The translations under genes and the position numbers were made by a program. Below are positions 44,660 through 52,980 of a DNA stretch of 64,000 nucleotides, piece by piece (the first letter of the stretch is position 1; every line of letters starts with the position of its first letter). The DNA is from Comamonadaceae bacterium (lineage in GTDB: Bacteria > Pseudomonadota > Gammaproteobacteria > Burkholderiales > Burkholderiaceae_C). Where the stretch lies: the NCBI GenBank assembly GCA_947375135.1, contig CANCER010000021.1, forward strand, positions 1 to 64,000, in the 5' to 3' direction. The notes under the pieces were generated by a model. It did not search any database. It was given only the letters and a program-made list of their open reading frames with translations, and was not told the origin of the DNA.

Positions 44660-46117
44660 TCAACGGTAACCCGTCGCCACCTCGCCCATTTCCACATACA
44701 CCGTCTTCAACTGCGTGTAGTGGTCCAGCGCGGCCATGCTGTTCTCGGAGCCTATGCCGGACTCACCCACACCGCCAAACGGCATCTCAATCGGCGTGAT
44801 GTTGTAGTTGTTGATCCAGCAAATACCAGCCTTGATCGCAGCCGCCACACGGTGGCCTTTTTGCAGGTTGGTGGTGAAGACACCGGCGGCCAAACCGAAG
44901 CGGGAATGGTTGGCGCGCGCAATCGCTTCTGCTTCGGTGTCGAAGGTCAGCATGGACAGCACCGGGCCGAAGATCTCTTCGCGCACGATCCGCATGTCAT
45001 CCGTGCAATCGGCAAAGATGGTGGGCTCGACAAAGTTGCCAGACTGGCCTGCCACCTGCGCCAGCTTGCCGCCGGTTACCAGCGTGGCGCCTTCGCGCAG
45101 TCCGCTGGCAATGTAGTCCATCACCTTGGCGGTGTGGGCCTCGGAAATCAGCGCGCCGACTTCGGTCTCGGGGTTCATCGGGTCGCCCACGCGCAGCAGC
45201 AGTGTGCGCTCCTTCAGGCGCGCCAGGAACTTGTCGGCCAGGCCCCGCTGCACGAAGACGCGGGTGCAGTTGGTGCAGACTTCGCCCTGCGTGTAGAAGT
45301 TGCCCATCATGGCAGCAGTCACGGCCTGCTCCAGATCGGCATCGTCAAAAATCACCAGCGGCGACTTGCCGCCCAGTTCCATGGTCACGCGCTTCAAGGT
45401 GCCGGCGGCCGTCTGCATCACCTTCTTGCCGGTGGGCACCGAGCCGGTGACGGACACCTTGGCCACACCCGGGTGCGCCGCCAGCATGGCGCCGGTGGCG
45501 CCGCGGCCCTGCAGCACATTGAAGACACCGGGGGGCACACCGGCCTCCAGATAAATCTCGGCCAGCTTGACGGCGGTGGCCGGTGTCAGCTCCGAGGGTT
45601 TGAAAATCATGGCGTTGCCAGCGGCGAGCGCGGGCGCGGATTTCCAGCAGGCGATCTGGATGGGATAGTTCCAGGCGCCTATGCCCACGCACACGCCCAG
45701 CGGCTCCTTGCGGGTGTAGGCAAAGGCGTTTTTGAGCGGGTATTGCTGACCGGTTAGCGTGGCGGCCGCGCCGGCAAAGTATTCTATGCAGTCGGCACCA
45801 CTGGCCACGTCCACCACCAGGGCTTCCTGCAGCGGCTTGCCGCAGTCCTGCACTTCCAGCGCGGCGAGTTCATCGTTGCGGCTGCGCAATAGGTCCACGG
45901 CGCGGCGCAGGATGCGGCCGCGCTCGGTGGCGGTCATCGCGGACCAGACCAGGAAACCAGCCTGCGCGGCGGCGACTGCCGCGTCCACATCGGCCTGCGA
46001 CGCGTCATACACGGCGGCAAAGGCCTGGCCCGTAGCCGGGTTGATGGATTCAAAGCGTACGCCGCTGCCTTGCACGTGCAGGCCGTTCACGAAACTGGAG
46101 ATGGTGACTTCGCTCAT
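44660..46117 (-). CDS. betB: Betaine aldehyde dehydrogenase
   Basis: The 485-aa aldehyde dehydrogenase has the NAD site [18 protein letters not shown], catalytic glutamate in [16 protein letters not shown] and catalytic cysteine in [17 protein letters not shown]. The sequence follows the BetB pattern, including [19 protein letters not shown]. It makes glycine betaine from betaine aldehyde. A terminator-like hairpin lies 35-72 bases upstream of the ATG, between proX and betB. Confidence 0.95.
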   Translation of the reverse strand: MSEVTISSFVNGLHVQGSGVRFESINPATGQAFAAVYDASQADVDAAVAAAQAGFLVWSAMTATERGRILRRAVDLLRSRNDELAALEVQDCGKPLQEALVVDVASGADCIEYFAGAAATLTGQQYPLKNAFAYTRKEPLGVCVGIGAWNYPIQIACWKSAPALAAGNAMIFKPSELTPATAVKLAEIYLEAGVPPGVFNVLQGRGATGAMLAAHPGVAKVSVTGSVPTGKKVMQTAAGTLKRVTMELGGKSPLVIFDDADLEQAVTAAMMGNFYTQGEVCTNCTRVFVQRGLADKFLARLKERTLLLRVGDPMNPETEVGALISEAHTAKVMDYIASGLREGATLVTGGKLAQVAGQSGNFVEPTIFADCTDDMRIVREEIFGPVLSMLTFDTEAEAIARANHSRFGLAAGVFTTNLQKGHRVAAAIKAGICWINNYNITPIEMPFGGVGESGIGSENSMAALDHYTQLKTVYVEMGEVATGYR

Positions 46118-46151
46118 TACTTTCCTTGCGCGGGCTGCTCAACTGCAAGCC

Positions 46152-46189
46152 CAAAAAACAACTCCGACCCAGCCAGGCTGCGTCGGAGT
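46152..46189 (-). terminator. Rho-independent terminator/attenuator ahead of betB
   Basis: On the minus strand ACTCCGACGCAGCC and GGCTGGGTCGGAGT form a 14-bp stem with one mismatch, followed by TTGTTTTTT. It ends about 35 bases before the betB ATG and 139 bases after the proX stop. It may end the proX message. If a betB promoter lies in 46190-46327, it would be inside the betB leader. Confidence 0.85.
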
Positions 46190-46327
46190 GGTGGCGGCAG
46201 ACGCCCGTACGGGAATCCGCCGCGTTTTCCGCTTCACCATCAGGTGTGAACGCGAAGGGCTGGCGCAGACAGTGCGAACGCACGGCCAGGCTGCCCAACA
46301 AGGTGCACGCTTGATTGGGAAGTGGAA

Positions 46328-47266
46328 TTACTTCGCCAACGCCGCCTTCACCGCATCCGCACCGGGCTTGCCGTCCAGCGTAGTCACACCGGCCAGCCAC
46401 TTGTCCACCGTGCCGGGGTTCTTCTTCAGGAAGTCCTTGGCGGCGGTATTGGGCTTGACCTTCTTGAGGATCGGGCCCATTACCTGGTTTTCGATGTCGG
46501 TGGTGAACTGCAGGTTCTTCAGGAAGCTGTAGACGTTGGGGCACTTCTTCTCATACGACGGAGGAATGGCGGTGTAGACCTTGGCTTCGCCCAGGTTGGG
46601 GCCGAAGACATCGTCGCCGCCGGACAGGTAGCTCATCTTCATCTGCACGTTCATGGGGTGCGGCTCCCAGCCCAGGAACACGATCGCTTTGTTCGCCTTG
46701 ATGGCGCGCTGGGCTTCGATCAGCATGCCTGCCTCCGACGACTCGACCATCTTGAAGCTCTTGAGGCCAAACTTGTTGTCCTTGATCATGCCGGCGATGA
46801 GCGCATTGCCATCGTTGCCGGGCTCGATGCCGTAAATCTTGCCGCCCAGGTCCTTCTCGAACTTGGCGATGTCGGCAAAGGTCTTCAGGCCCTTGTCAAA
46901 CAGGTAGGTGGGCACGGCCAGCGTGTACTTGGCACCGACCAGGTTGGGAGTGTCCAGCACCTTGATGCTGCCGTCCTTCACAAAGGGCTCGATCTGCGGC
47001 GTCATGGACGGGTTCCAGTAACCCAGGAAGACGTCGATCTGTTTCTTCTTCATGCCGGCAAAAGCGATCGGGATGGAGGCGATGGTGACTGTGGGCTTGT
47101 AGCCCAGGCCTTCGAGCACCACCGAGGCCATGCCGGTGGTGGCGGCGATGTCGCTCCAGCCCACGTCGGCAAAACGCACGGTCTTGCAGCTGGCGTCATC
47201 GGCCAATGCGGATTGGGCAGCCAGGGCCGCGATGGCGGCAATGATTCCTACGGTCTTCATCTTCAT
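46328..47266 (-). CDS. proX: Glycine betaine/choline-binding protein of the ProU transporter
   Basis: The 312-aa protein has a signal peptide (GIIAAIAALAAQSALA) and the OpuAC/ProX fold with KTVRFADVGWSDIAATTG, FLGYWNP and VFLGWEPHPMN, whose tryptophans form the trimethylammonium cage. It is likely the periplasmic partner of ProVW, coded 9 kb away at 56292-58377. It follows the corrinoid activator gene by 33 bp, so uptake and breakdown of betaine share a transcript. Choline specificity (ChoX-like) is possible. Confidence 0.92.
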   Translation of the reverse strand: MKMKTVGIIAAIAALAAQSALADDASCKTVRFADVGWSDIAATTGMASVVLEGLGYKPTVTIASIPIAFAGMKKKQIDVFLGYWNPSMTPQIEPFVKDGSIKVLDTPNLVGAKYTLAVPTYLFDKGLKTFADIAKFEKDLGGKIYGIEPGNDGNALIAGMIKDNKFGLKSFKMVESSEAGMLIEAQRAIKANKAIVFLGWEPHPMNVQMKMSYLSGGDDVFGPNLGEAKVYTAIPPSYEKKCPNVYSFLKNLQFTTDIENQVMGPILKKVKPNTAAKDFLKKNPGTVDKWLAGVTTLDGKPGADAVKAALAK

Positions 47267-47299
47267 ACTTACGCTCCTGTGAACAAGGGACTAACGCAC

Positions 47300-49348
47300 T
47301 TACTGAATCGGGTCTGTTTGCACCGGCTTGGGGTCACGCCGCGAGGGGCGGCGCCCCCGCTGGCCCGTGTCGGTGCTGGACATGGTACGCACTGGCAGAT
47401 CCACTTCCTTGCGCAGTTCGTCAAACGGCGCGTTGAGGTGCGGAATGGCCATGGCTTCAACAAAGAATTCCTGGAAGCGCGGCTCCACCGCAGTTTCGAT
47501 TTTTTCCACGCGGCGTACCAGCGCCTCGATGTCCTTGCGCGAGCGCTGATCCAGCAGCGCAATGCGGGCACCGGTACCGGCGGCATTGCCGGCGGAGGAC
47601 ACGTTTTCGAGTTTGCAGTCAGGGATCATGCCCAGCACCATGGCGTATTTCACGTCGATGTGGCTGCCAAAGGCTCCCGCCAGGCGGATGCGGTCCACGC
47701 TCTGGATGTTGAGCCGCTCCATCAGCAGGCGCACACCGGCATACAGCGCAGCCTTGCCGAGCTGGATGGCGCGCACATCGTTCTGCATGATCTTCAAGGG
47801 CCTGGCTTCCGCCGTGGCCTTGAACAACTCATACGAAAACGTGCGTCCGTCTTCCTGGATGCGCGGGTTGCGCGCGGCACAGGCCCCGTCGATGGTGCCA
47901 TCGTGGCGGATGATGCCGGCCAGGTACATCTCGGCCAGGGCCTCGATGATGCCGGAGCCGCAGACGCCCGTGACACCGGAGCCGGCCACGGCCTCGGCAA
48001 AGCCGGGCTCGTCCGACCACAGGTCCGATCCGATCACCTTGAAGCGCGGCTCCAGGGTTTCGGGGTTGATGCGCACGCGCTCGATGGCGCCGGGCGCGGC
48101 GCGCTGGCCGCAGCTGATCTGCGCACCTTCAAAGGCCGGTCCGGTGGGGCTGGAGCAGGCCAGCATGCGCTGGTTGTTGCCCAGCACGATTTCGGCATTC
48201 GTCCCCACGTCGACGACCAGTGTCATCTTGTCGGTCAGGTCCGGGCGCTCGGCCAGCAAGACGCCAGCCGTGTCTGCCCCTACGTGGCCGGCAATACAGG
48301 GCAGCACATAAATGCGGGCGTTGCGGTGGATGGCAAAGTCGATCTCTACCGCCCACAGCGTGATGGCGCGGTCGGTCGCCAGCGCAAAGGGGGCGCCACC
48401 CAGCTCGGTCGGATCGATCCCGAGCAGCAAGTGGTGCATGATGGGATTGCCCACGAAGGTGGCTTCCAGAATGTCCTGCGGTGTGATGCCGGCCTGGGCG
48501 GCCACATCGTGCGCCAGGGTGTTCAAGGCCTCACGCACTGCGGCGGTCATTTCCTTCTCGCCGCCGGGGTTCATCATCACGTAGGAGACGCGGCTCATCA
48601 GGTCTTCGCCGAAGCGAATCTGCGGGTTCATCAGGCCGGCCGAGGCCACCACCTCACCGGAGGCCAGGTTGCACAGGTGGGCTGCAATGGTGGTGGAGCC
48701 GATGTCCACCGCCAGGCCATACACGGTTTCCTTGAAGCCGGGCCACACGGCCACGATCTGCTTGCCGGCATGCACCGCTACGGTGACCTTCCAGTCGCCG
48801 GCGCGCAGAGCTTTTTGCAGCTGCTGCAGCACGATGACGTCGCAGGCCAGCTCGGTCAGCCGCCATTCAAATTCGAGCGCGTCTTCCAGACGGCGCAGGT
48901 CGCCGCTGGGGTCGTGCATATCGGGTTGCTGCACCTCCACATAGTGCAGGCGAATCAGCGGGTCGAGCTCCACATCATGCGCTTCGGCCTCCTTGCGCAC
49001 CACCTGCTTGTGCACCTGGCTGGAGGAGGGTACGTCGATGACGACATCACCCAGCACCTGGGCCGAGCAGGACAGGCGACGCCCATCCACGAGTGGCTGC
49101 GTGACGCAATACTCCTCTTCCACCTTGCCAAACGGGCTGAGGTGGTCGAGCTTGGAGGTCAGGCCGTGTTTGGGGAACTCGCCCTCGGACACCAGCACCT
49201 GGCAGCGCCCGCAGATGCCGCGTCCGCCGCAGACTGAATCGATGTCCACGCCCAGCGAGCGGGCTGCCTGCAGCACCGGGGTGCCTAGCGGAAAACGGCC
49301 GCGACGGCCGGAAGGGGTAAATACGACCAGGGGGTCTTTTTGGCTCAC
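47300..49348 (-). CDS. RACo-type reductive activator of the corrinoid protein (DUF4445 ASKHA ATPase)
   Basis: The 682-aa protein has an N-terminal plant-type [2Fe-2S] ferredoxin domain (Cys40, Cys46, Cys49 in CGGRGICGRC, and Cys94). A linker and a large C-terminal ASKHA ATPase (DUF4445) follow, with AVDIGSTTIAAHL and LVVDVGTNAEIVLG. This is the RACo layout, not the two-[4Fe-4S] RamA layout. The protein would use ATP and an electron donor to bring Co(II) corrinoid back to Co(I). The tail (RGRR 664-667, then PSRRDPKP) carries the basic tag shared with the methyltransferases. It closes the corrinoid operon. Confidence 0.9.
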   Translation of the reverse strand: MSQKDPLVVFTPSGRRGRFPLGTPVLQAARSLGVDIDSVCGGRGICGRCQVLVSEGEFPKHGLTSKLDHLSPFGKVEEEYCVTQPLVDGRRLSCSAQVLGDVVIDVPSSSQVHKQVVRKEAEAHDVELDPLIRLHYVEVQQPDMHDPSGDLRRLEDALEFEWRLTELACDVIVLQQLQKALRAGDWKVTVAVHAGKQIVAVWPGFKETVYGLAVDIGSTTIAAHLCNLASGEVVASAGLMNPQIRFGEDLMSRVSYVMMNPGGEKEMTAAVREALNTLAHDVAAQAGITPQDILEATFVGNPIMHHLLLGIDPTELGGAPFALATDRAITLWAVEIDFAIHRNARIYVLPCIAGHVGADTAGVLLAERPDLTDKMTLVVDVGTNAEIVLGNNQRMLACSSPTGPAFEGAQISCGQRAAPGAIERVRINPETLEPRFKVIGSDLWSDEPGFAEAVAGSGVTGVCGSGIIEALAEMYLAGIIRHDGTIDGACAARNPRIQEDGRTFSYELFKATAEARPLKIMQNDVRAIQLGKAALYAGVRLLMERLNIQSVDRIRLAGAFGSHIDVKYAMVLGMIPDCKLENVSSAGNAAGTGARIALLDQRSRKDIEALVRRVEKIETAVEPRFQEFFVEAMAIPHLNAPFDELRKEVDLPVRTMSSTDTGQRGRRPSRRDPKPVQTDPIQ

Positions 49349-49438
49349 ACATCACTCCAATAATTCAAACACGCCCTGCGCGCCGGTTCACGACTGCGGC
49401 ACGCAAGCTTGCCCGCATACATCGGGCAGGCCAACCGC

Positions 49439-50353
49439 TTAGTCGCGCTTGCGGCGGCTGCCGCCTTCGCGGCGACCGCGGCCCATTTCGCCGTCGGCAC
49501 CCATGACCGGGTCTGCCCGGAACTTGCGGATCCAGCGCATGCAGTCGGGGTCGTGGCCCATCATCACGTCGGCACCCATGATGGCTTTGACCACCTCGGC
49601 GTGCAGCGGGTTGGTGATGGCCGAGGTCATGCCGGCGGCAATGGCCATGGTCAGGAAGGCGGAGTTCACGCCGTTGCGCTCGGGCAGGCCGAAGCTGACG
49701 TTGGAGGCGCCACAGGTGGTGTTGACCTTGAGCTCGGTGCGCAGACGGTGGACCAGCTGCATGACCTGCACGCCGGCCTGGTTGATGGCGCCAATCGGCA
49801 TCACCAGCGGGTCGACCACGATGTCGCAGGCGGGGATGCCGTAGTCGGAGGCGCGGTTCACAATTTTGCGGGCCACTTCAAAGCGCACGTCCGGGTCCTG
49901 TGAAATGCCGGTTTCGTCATTGGAGATGGCAACCACGGCGGCGCCGTATTTCTTCACCAGCGGCAGCACGGTTTCCAGGCGGTCTTCCTCGCCGGTGACC
50001 GAGTTCACCAAAGCCTTGCCCTTGTAGACGGCGAGACCTGCTTCCAGGGCGGCGACGATGGAGGAGTCGATAGACAGTGGCACATCCGTGACCGACTGCA
50101 CCAGCTGTATCGCCTTGGCCAGCATGCCGGGCTCGTCCGCCAGCGGGATGCCGGCGTTGACGTCCAGCATATGGGCACCGGCCTCGACCTGGGCCAGGGC
50201 ATCGGCGATGACGCGGCTGTAGTCGCCGGCCATCATTTCGGCGGCCATGATCTTGCGGCCGGTGGGGTTGATGCGCTCGCCGATGATGACGAAGGGGCGG
50301 TCAAAGCCAATGACCACTTCACGGGTGGCGGAGCTGATAACGGTATCGGTCAC
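49439..50353 (-). CDS. DHPS-like methyl-THF:corrinoid methyltransferase
   Basis: The 304-aa protein is a dihydropteroate-synthase-like TIM barrel of the MeTr/AcsE/MtgA type: IGERINPTGRKIMAAEMMAG, MLDVNAGIPLADEP, LSIDSS, IVVDPLVMPIG and NTTCGASNVSFGLPERNGVN. It should move methyl groups between the corrinoid protein and THF, here toward methyl-THF. The GTG start (50351-50353) overlaps the metF stop as GTGA. The C-terminus MGRGRREGGSRRKRD holds the RGRR tag at 292-295. Confidence 0.9.
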   Translation of the reverse strand: MTDTVISSATREVVIGFDRPFVIIGERINPTGRKIMAAEMMAGDYSRVIADALAQVEAGAHMLDVNAGIPLADEPGMLAKAIQLVQSVTDVPLSIDSSIVAALEAGLAVYKGKALVNSVTGEEDRLETVLPLVKKYGAAVVAISNDETGISQDPDVRFEVARKIVNRASDYGIPACDIVVDPLVMPIGAINQAGVQVMQLVHRLRTELKVNTTCGASNVSFGLPERNGVNSAFLTMAIAAGMTSAITNPLHAEVVKAIMGADVMMGHDPDCMRWIRKFRADPVMGADGEMGRGRREGGSRRKRD

Positions 50354-51381
50354 ATTGATTCCTTGGTTTCTGTTTTGAGGGTATCGCGTTCGGGGTACCA
50401 CGGCACACGGCCTTGCAGCACCCCTGATCTATCAATAATTTCAGCCACAGACTCTTCCTGACGGAAGGCCATGACATGCACGCCGGACACACCCTTGATC
50501 TCTTTGATCTCCTGGATCAGGTCGATGCAGATCTGGCGGCCCTCTTGCGCCGGCTTTTCAGCACCGGCCATGCGTTTGACGACGGCGTCCGGGATATGGA
50601 TACCCGGCACATTGGTGCGCATCCAGTCGGCTGCCTTGGCGGTGCGCAAAGGCCCCACACCGATCAGAAAGAAGGCTTTTTTGGGCCCGTCTTCCAGGTG
50701 ACCCTGGTCTTCCATCTGCTGCATAAAGGTCTTCAGGCGCGGCACATCGTAGCAGTACTGGGTCTGCAAAAACTGGGCGCCGGCGGCAATCTTCTTGGCA
50801 ATGCGGTCGCCGCGCCATTCATAGGGCGGCACAAAAGGGTTGGCGGCGGCACCAAAGAAGACGCGCGGTGCAAAAGTGACCTTGCGTCCGCTCTGGAACT
50901 TGTGCTCGTCGCGCAGGGTGCGACCGATCTCCAGCAGGCTCATGCAGTCCAGGTCAAACACCGGTTTGGCCTGCGGGTGGTCACCCGACTGCACGCCGTC
51001 GCCCGAGAGGCACAGCATGTTGGCCACACCCATGGCTGCGCCTCCCAGGATGTCGCCCTGGATGGCAATGCGGTTCTTGTCGCGACACGATATCTGCATC
51101 ACTGGCGCATAGCCGATGCGCGTCAGCAGGGCGCAGACCGCCATGCTGGACATATGGCAGTTGGCGCCCGAACCGTCAGTGGCGTTGATGGCATCCACAT
51201 AGCCATCAAAAATGCGGGCGCGCTTGTACACGTCTTCCGGATCGGCCGAATCCGGCGGGTCCAGCTCAGACGTGACGGCAAAGGCGCCTGCGCGCAGCAC
51301 CCGTTCCAGGCGGCCGGGCGAGGTGTGGCCGGGCAGGATGGGCAGCGGATAACCCGGGACCGGTTCGTCGTCGAATTTCAT
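50350..51381 (-). CDS. metF: Methylenetetrahydrofolate reductase
   Basis: The 343-aa MetF-type flavoprotein (FAVTSELDPPDSADPEDVY, CLSGDGVQSGDHPQAKPVFD, FLQTQYCYDVPRL) interconverts methyl-THF and methylene-THF. In this context it must run as a methyl-THF oxidase. It is longer than E. coli MetF (about 296 aa) and overlaps by ATGA with a separate zinc MTHFR-C protein, which suggests a two-component, NAD(P)- or ferredoxin-linked form as in acetogens. Housekeeping MetF is probably elsewhere. Confidence 0.93.
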   Translation of the reverse strand: MKFDDEPVPGYPLPILPGHTSPGRLERVLRAGAFAVTSELDPPDSADPEDVYKRARIFDGYVDAINATDGSGANCHMSSMAVCALLTRIGYAPVMQISCRDKNRIAIQGDILGGAAMGVANMLCLSGDGVQSGDHPQAKPVFDLDCMSLLEIGRTLRDEHKFQSGRKVTFAPRVFFGAAANPFVPPYEWRGDRIAKKIAAGAQFLQTQYCYDVPRLKTFMQQMEDQGHLEDGPKKAFFLIGVGPLRTAKAADWMRTNVPGIHIPDAVVKRMAGAEKPAQEGRQICIDLIQEIKEIKGVSGVHVMAFRQEESVAEIIDRSGVLQGRVPWYPERDTLKTETKESM

Positions 51382-51938
51382 GGTGCTTTGGGTGGGGTGC
51401 TGGTGGCGGGGGCGGCGGCAGTCGTCGCAGGGATGGAGACGGCAGGCGCAGCCGGTTTGGCTGCTGGCGCTGCGGCAGGCTTGGGCGGCGGCGGGTTGCG
51501 GTCGCGCGCCACCTTGAGCCAGGAGGAGCGGCCTTCCAGGCGCCGGTCCACGGGGAGCTGCACGATGCGGATGGCTTTTTTACCTTCGACCATGCGCTCG
51601 CTACCGGCAAAGGCCTCGACCCAGACGCAGCGCATCTCGGGCTTGACTTCGCAGTTGCCGTTGGCACGCACGCCGCCGCAGGGGCCGTTGCGTATGTTCT
51701 TGGGGCAGTTCATGGAGCAGGACATGCCGGTGGCGCTCAGGGCACACTGGCCGCACATCTTGCAGTCAAACAAAAATCCCTTGGCGACCTTCTCGAATGC
51801 GGCCACCGGTTTTTCTACGCGCTCATAGCCAATCCAGTTCCAGACCGGATGCAGGGCGACAAAGGCCTTCTCAAAGGCGCTGTAGAAAATCTCCATGCCC
51901 CGGGCATGGCGCACGGACCAGCGGCGCACGGCGTACAT
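51378..51938 (-). CDS. metV: MTHFR C-terminal (MetV-like) zinc/iron-sulfur partner
   Basis: From the ATG at 51938, one base after the previous stop and with GGAG 9 bases upstream, the protein is 186 aa. A Cys-rich centre (CKMCGQCALSATGMSC, CPKNIRNGPCGG, CEVKPEMRC) matches the MTHFR_C (MetV) domain, which binds a metal cluster and partners MetF in acetogens. The C-terminal 45 residues are Pro/Ala-rich. Overlaps metF by 4 bp. A longer start (52019) would overlap the neighbour by 80 bp and is unlikely. Confidence 0.8.
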   Translation of the reverse strand: MYAVRRWSVRHARGMEIFYSAFEKAFVALHPVWNWIGYERVEKPVAAFEKVAKGFLFDCKMCGQCALSATGMSCSMNCPKNIRNGPCGGVRANGNCEVKPEMRCVWVEAFAGSERMVEGKKAIRIVQLPVDRRLEGRSSWLKVARDRNPPPPKPAAAPAAKPAAPAVSIPATTAAAPATSTPPKAP

Positions 51939-51939
51939 A

Positions 51940-52302
51940 TCAGGCGTCTCCAGCGTTATCGATGGTGGTGTCGCCGGCAGCTTCGGCGGGGGCGGCAGCT
52001 TGGGTCTCGTCCACGCCATGGGCTCGGATCAGGCGCAGCAGGTCTTCGTCGGAGTATTGCGCCTCGATCTTCGCGGCCTCGGCGTCGGCCTCGGCCTGCA
52101 TGTCGTCGCTGCAGGCGCGCGGCTCGCTGCGTTTCCAGTCGGCCAGGTAGTCGGCCGAGCCGGACTTGCCGGCCCGCATGGCGGCCCGGTCCACGGCCTC
52201 CTGGAAGCGGTGCGAGAGCTGCACCTTGCCGGTCTCGCGGCCCTTTTTCACCACCACTTGCGCGGGGATGTCGCGCCAGGAAATTACGATCAGTTTTGCC
52301 AT
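51940..52302 (-). CDS. PF13769-type 'virulence factor' small protein
   Basis: The 120-aa protein begins AKLIVISWRDIPAQVVVKKG, typical of the family annotated as virulence factor (PF13769), a name with no proven meaning. Here it lies inside the corrinoid C1 operon: it overlaps the DUF1638 gene by 13 bp and almost touches the MTHFR-C gene. The second half is acidic/Ala-rich. A role in assembling or regulating the methyl-transfer complex is the simplest inference. Confidence 0.75.
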   Translation of the reverse strand: MAKLIVISWRDIPAQVVVKKGRETGKVQLSHRFQEAVDRAAMRAGKSGSADYLADWKRSEPRACSDDMQAEADAEAAKIEAQYSDEDLLRLIRAHGVDETQAAAPAEAAGDTTIDNAGDA

Positions 52303-52931
52303 GTGATGATGCTTTCGGTCATGCTTGTTGTTGCCAAGGTGTGTGCACGCTCCAGGCTGGTGGCGAGCTCGCCGTAGCCCGTCACGTGGGACTCAAATTC
52401 CAGGCCCAGGCGCGCTGCGGCAGCGCGTCCGGCGGCCATCTTTTCTTCCGACGGCACCTGCGCCAGATACGCCAGCTTCTTGTAGTGGCCGAAGTACATG
52501 GGCAGCAGTTCGGGATGCTTGGCGATGCCCAGGCCGTGGATGATCAGTCGATCAAAGTGCTGCAGCAGGAAGTCGGTCAGGTAAAAGGTGCCGAGTTCGG
52601 CCTCGGCCAGCTCGGCAAACTGCGCGCTGCCGGCAAAAAATTCGTAGCAATGGGCGCCGGGGATGCGCTCCACGCCTTCTTCGGCCAGCACCGCGTCCAG
52701 CAGGCCGCCGGTGCCGCAGTCGGCATAGGCGACAAAGATGGAGGTGAAGCGACCGCGTGCCGCCCGGATCTTGGCGCGCACGCCTTCCGGGATTTTTTCC
52801 GGCCGGTTGTGCCAATCGGCGGGCAGGCATTGCACCACCATGTGCGGCCAGTGATTGAGCGTGCGCAGGGCGACGATTTCACGCGCCAGCGCACCGCAGG
52901 CAATAACAAGAATAGCTGGCTGGGCACCCAT
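52290..52931 (-). CDS. DUF1638 protein of the corrinoid operon
   Basis: The 213-aa protein (ATG at 52931; a TTG at 52949 would add 6 residues) has the DUF1638 pattern: ILVIACGALAREIVAL, FVAYADCGTGGLLDAVL, IPGAHCYEFFAGS. Conserved cysteines (in ACGA, ADCGTG and AHCYEF) suggest metal or cofactor binding. It is located directly after the corrinoid protein gene. DUF1638 members often neighbour corrinoid methyltransferases, and a methyltransferase or corrinoid-handling role is plausible but unproven. Confidence 0.82.
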   Translation of the reverse strand: MGAQPAILVIACGALAREIVALRTLNHWPHMVVQCLPADWHNRPEKIPEGVRAKIRAARGRFTSIFVAYADCGTGGLLDAVLAEEGVERIPGAHCYEFFAGSAQFAELAEAELGTFYLTDFLLQHFDRLIIHGLGIAKHPELLPMYFGHYKKLAYLAQVPSEEKMAAGRAAAARLGLEFESHVTGYGELATSLERAHTLATTSMTESIITWQN

Positions 52932-52980
52932 GGCTGCTACGGGGCTCAAACGGACAAGGGTGCCAGCTCTGGCGTGTCGC

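Noticed and set aside
44173-44697. 174-codon minus-strand frame with HFGTQ repeats
   Set aside because: It is created by the 45-bp tandem repeat and the inverted-repeat element. No start signal or known family; overlaps the betB end.
46322-49237. 971-codon plus-strand open frame
   Set aside because: It lies antisense to proX and the RACo gene, whose families are certain. The translation has no motif and crosses two real genes.
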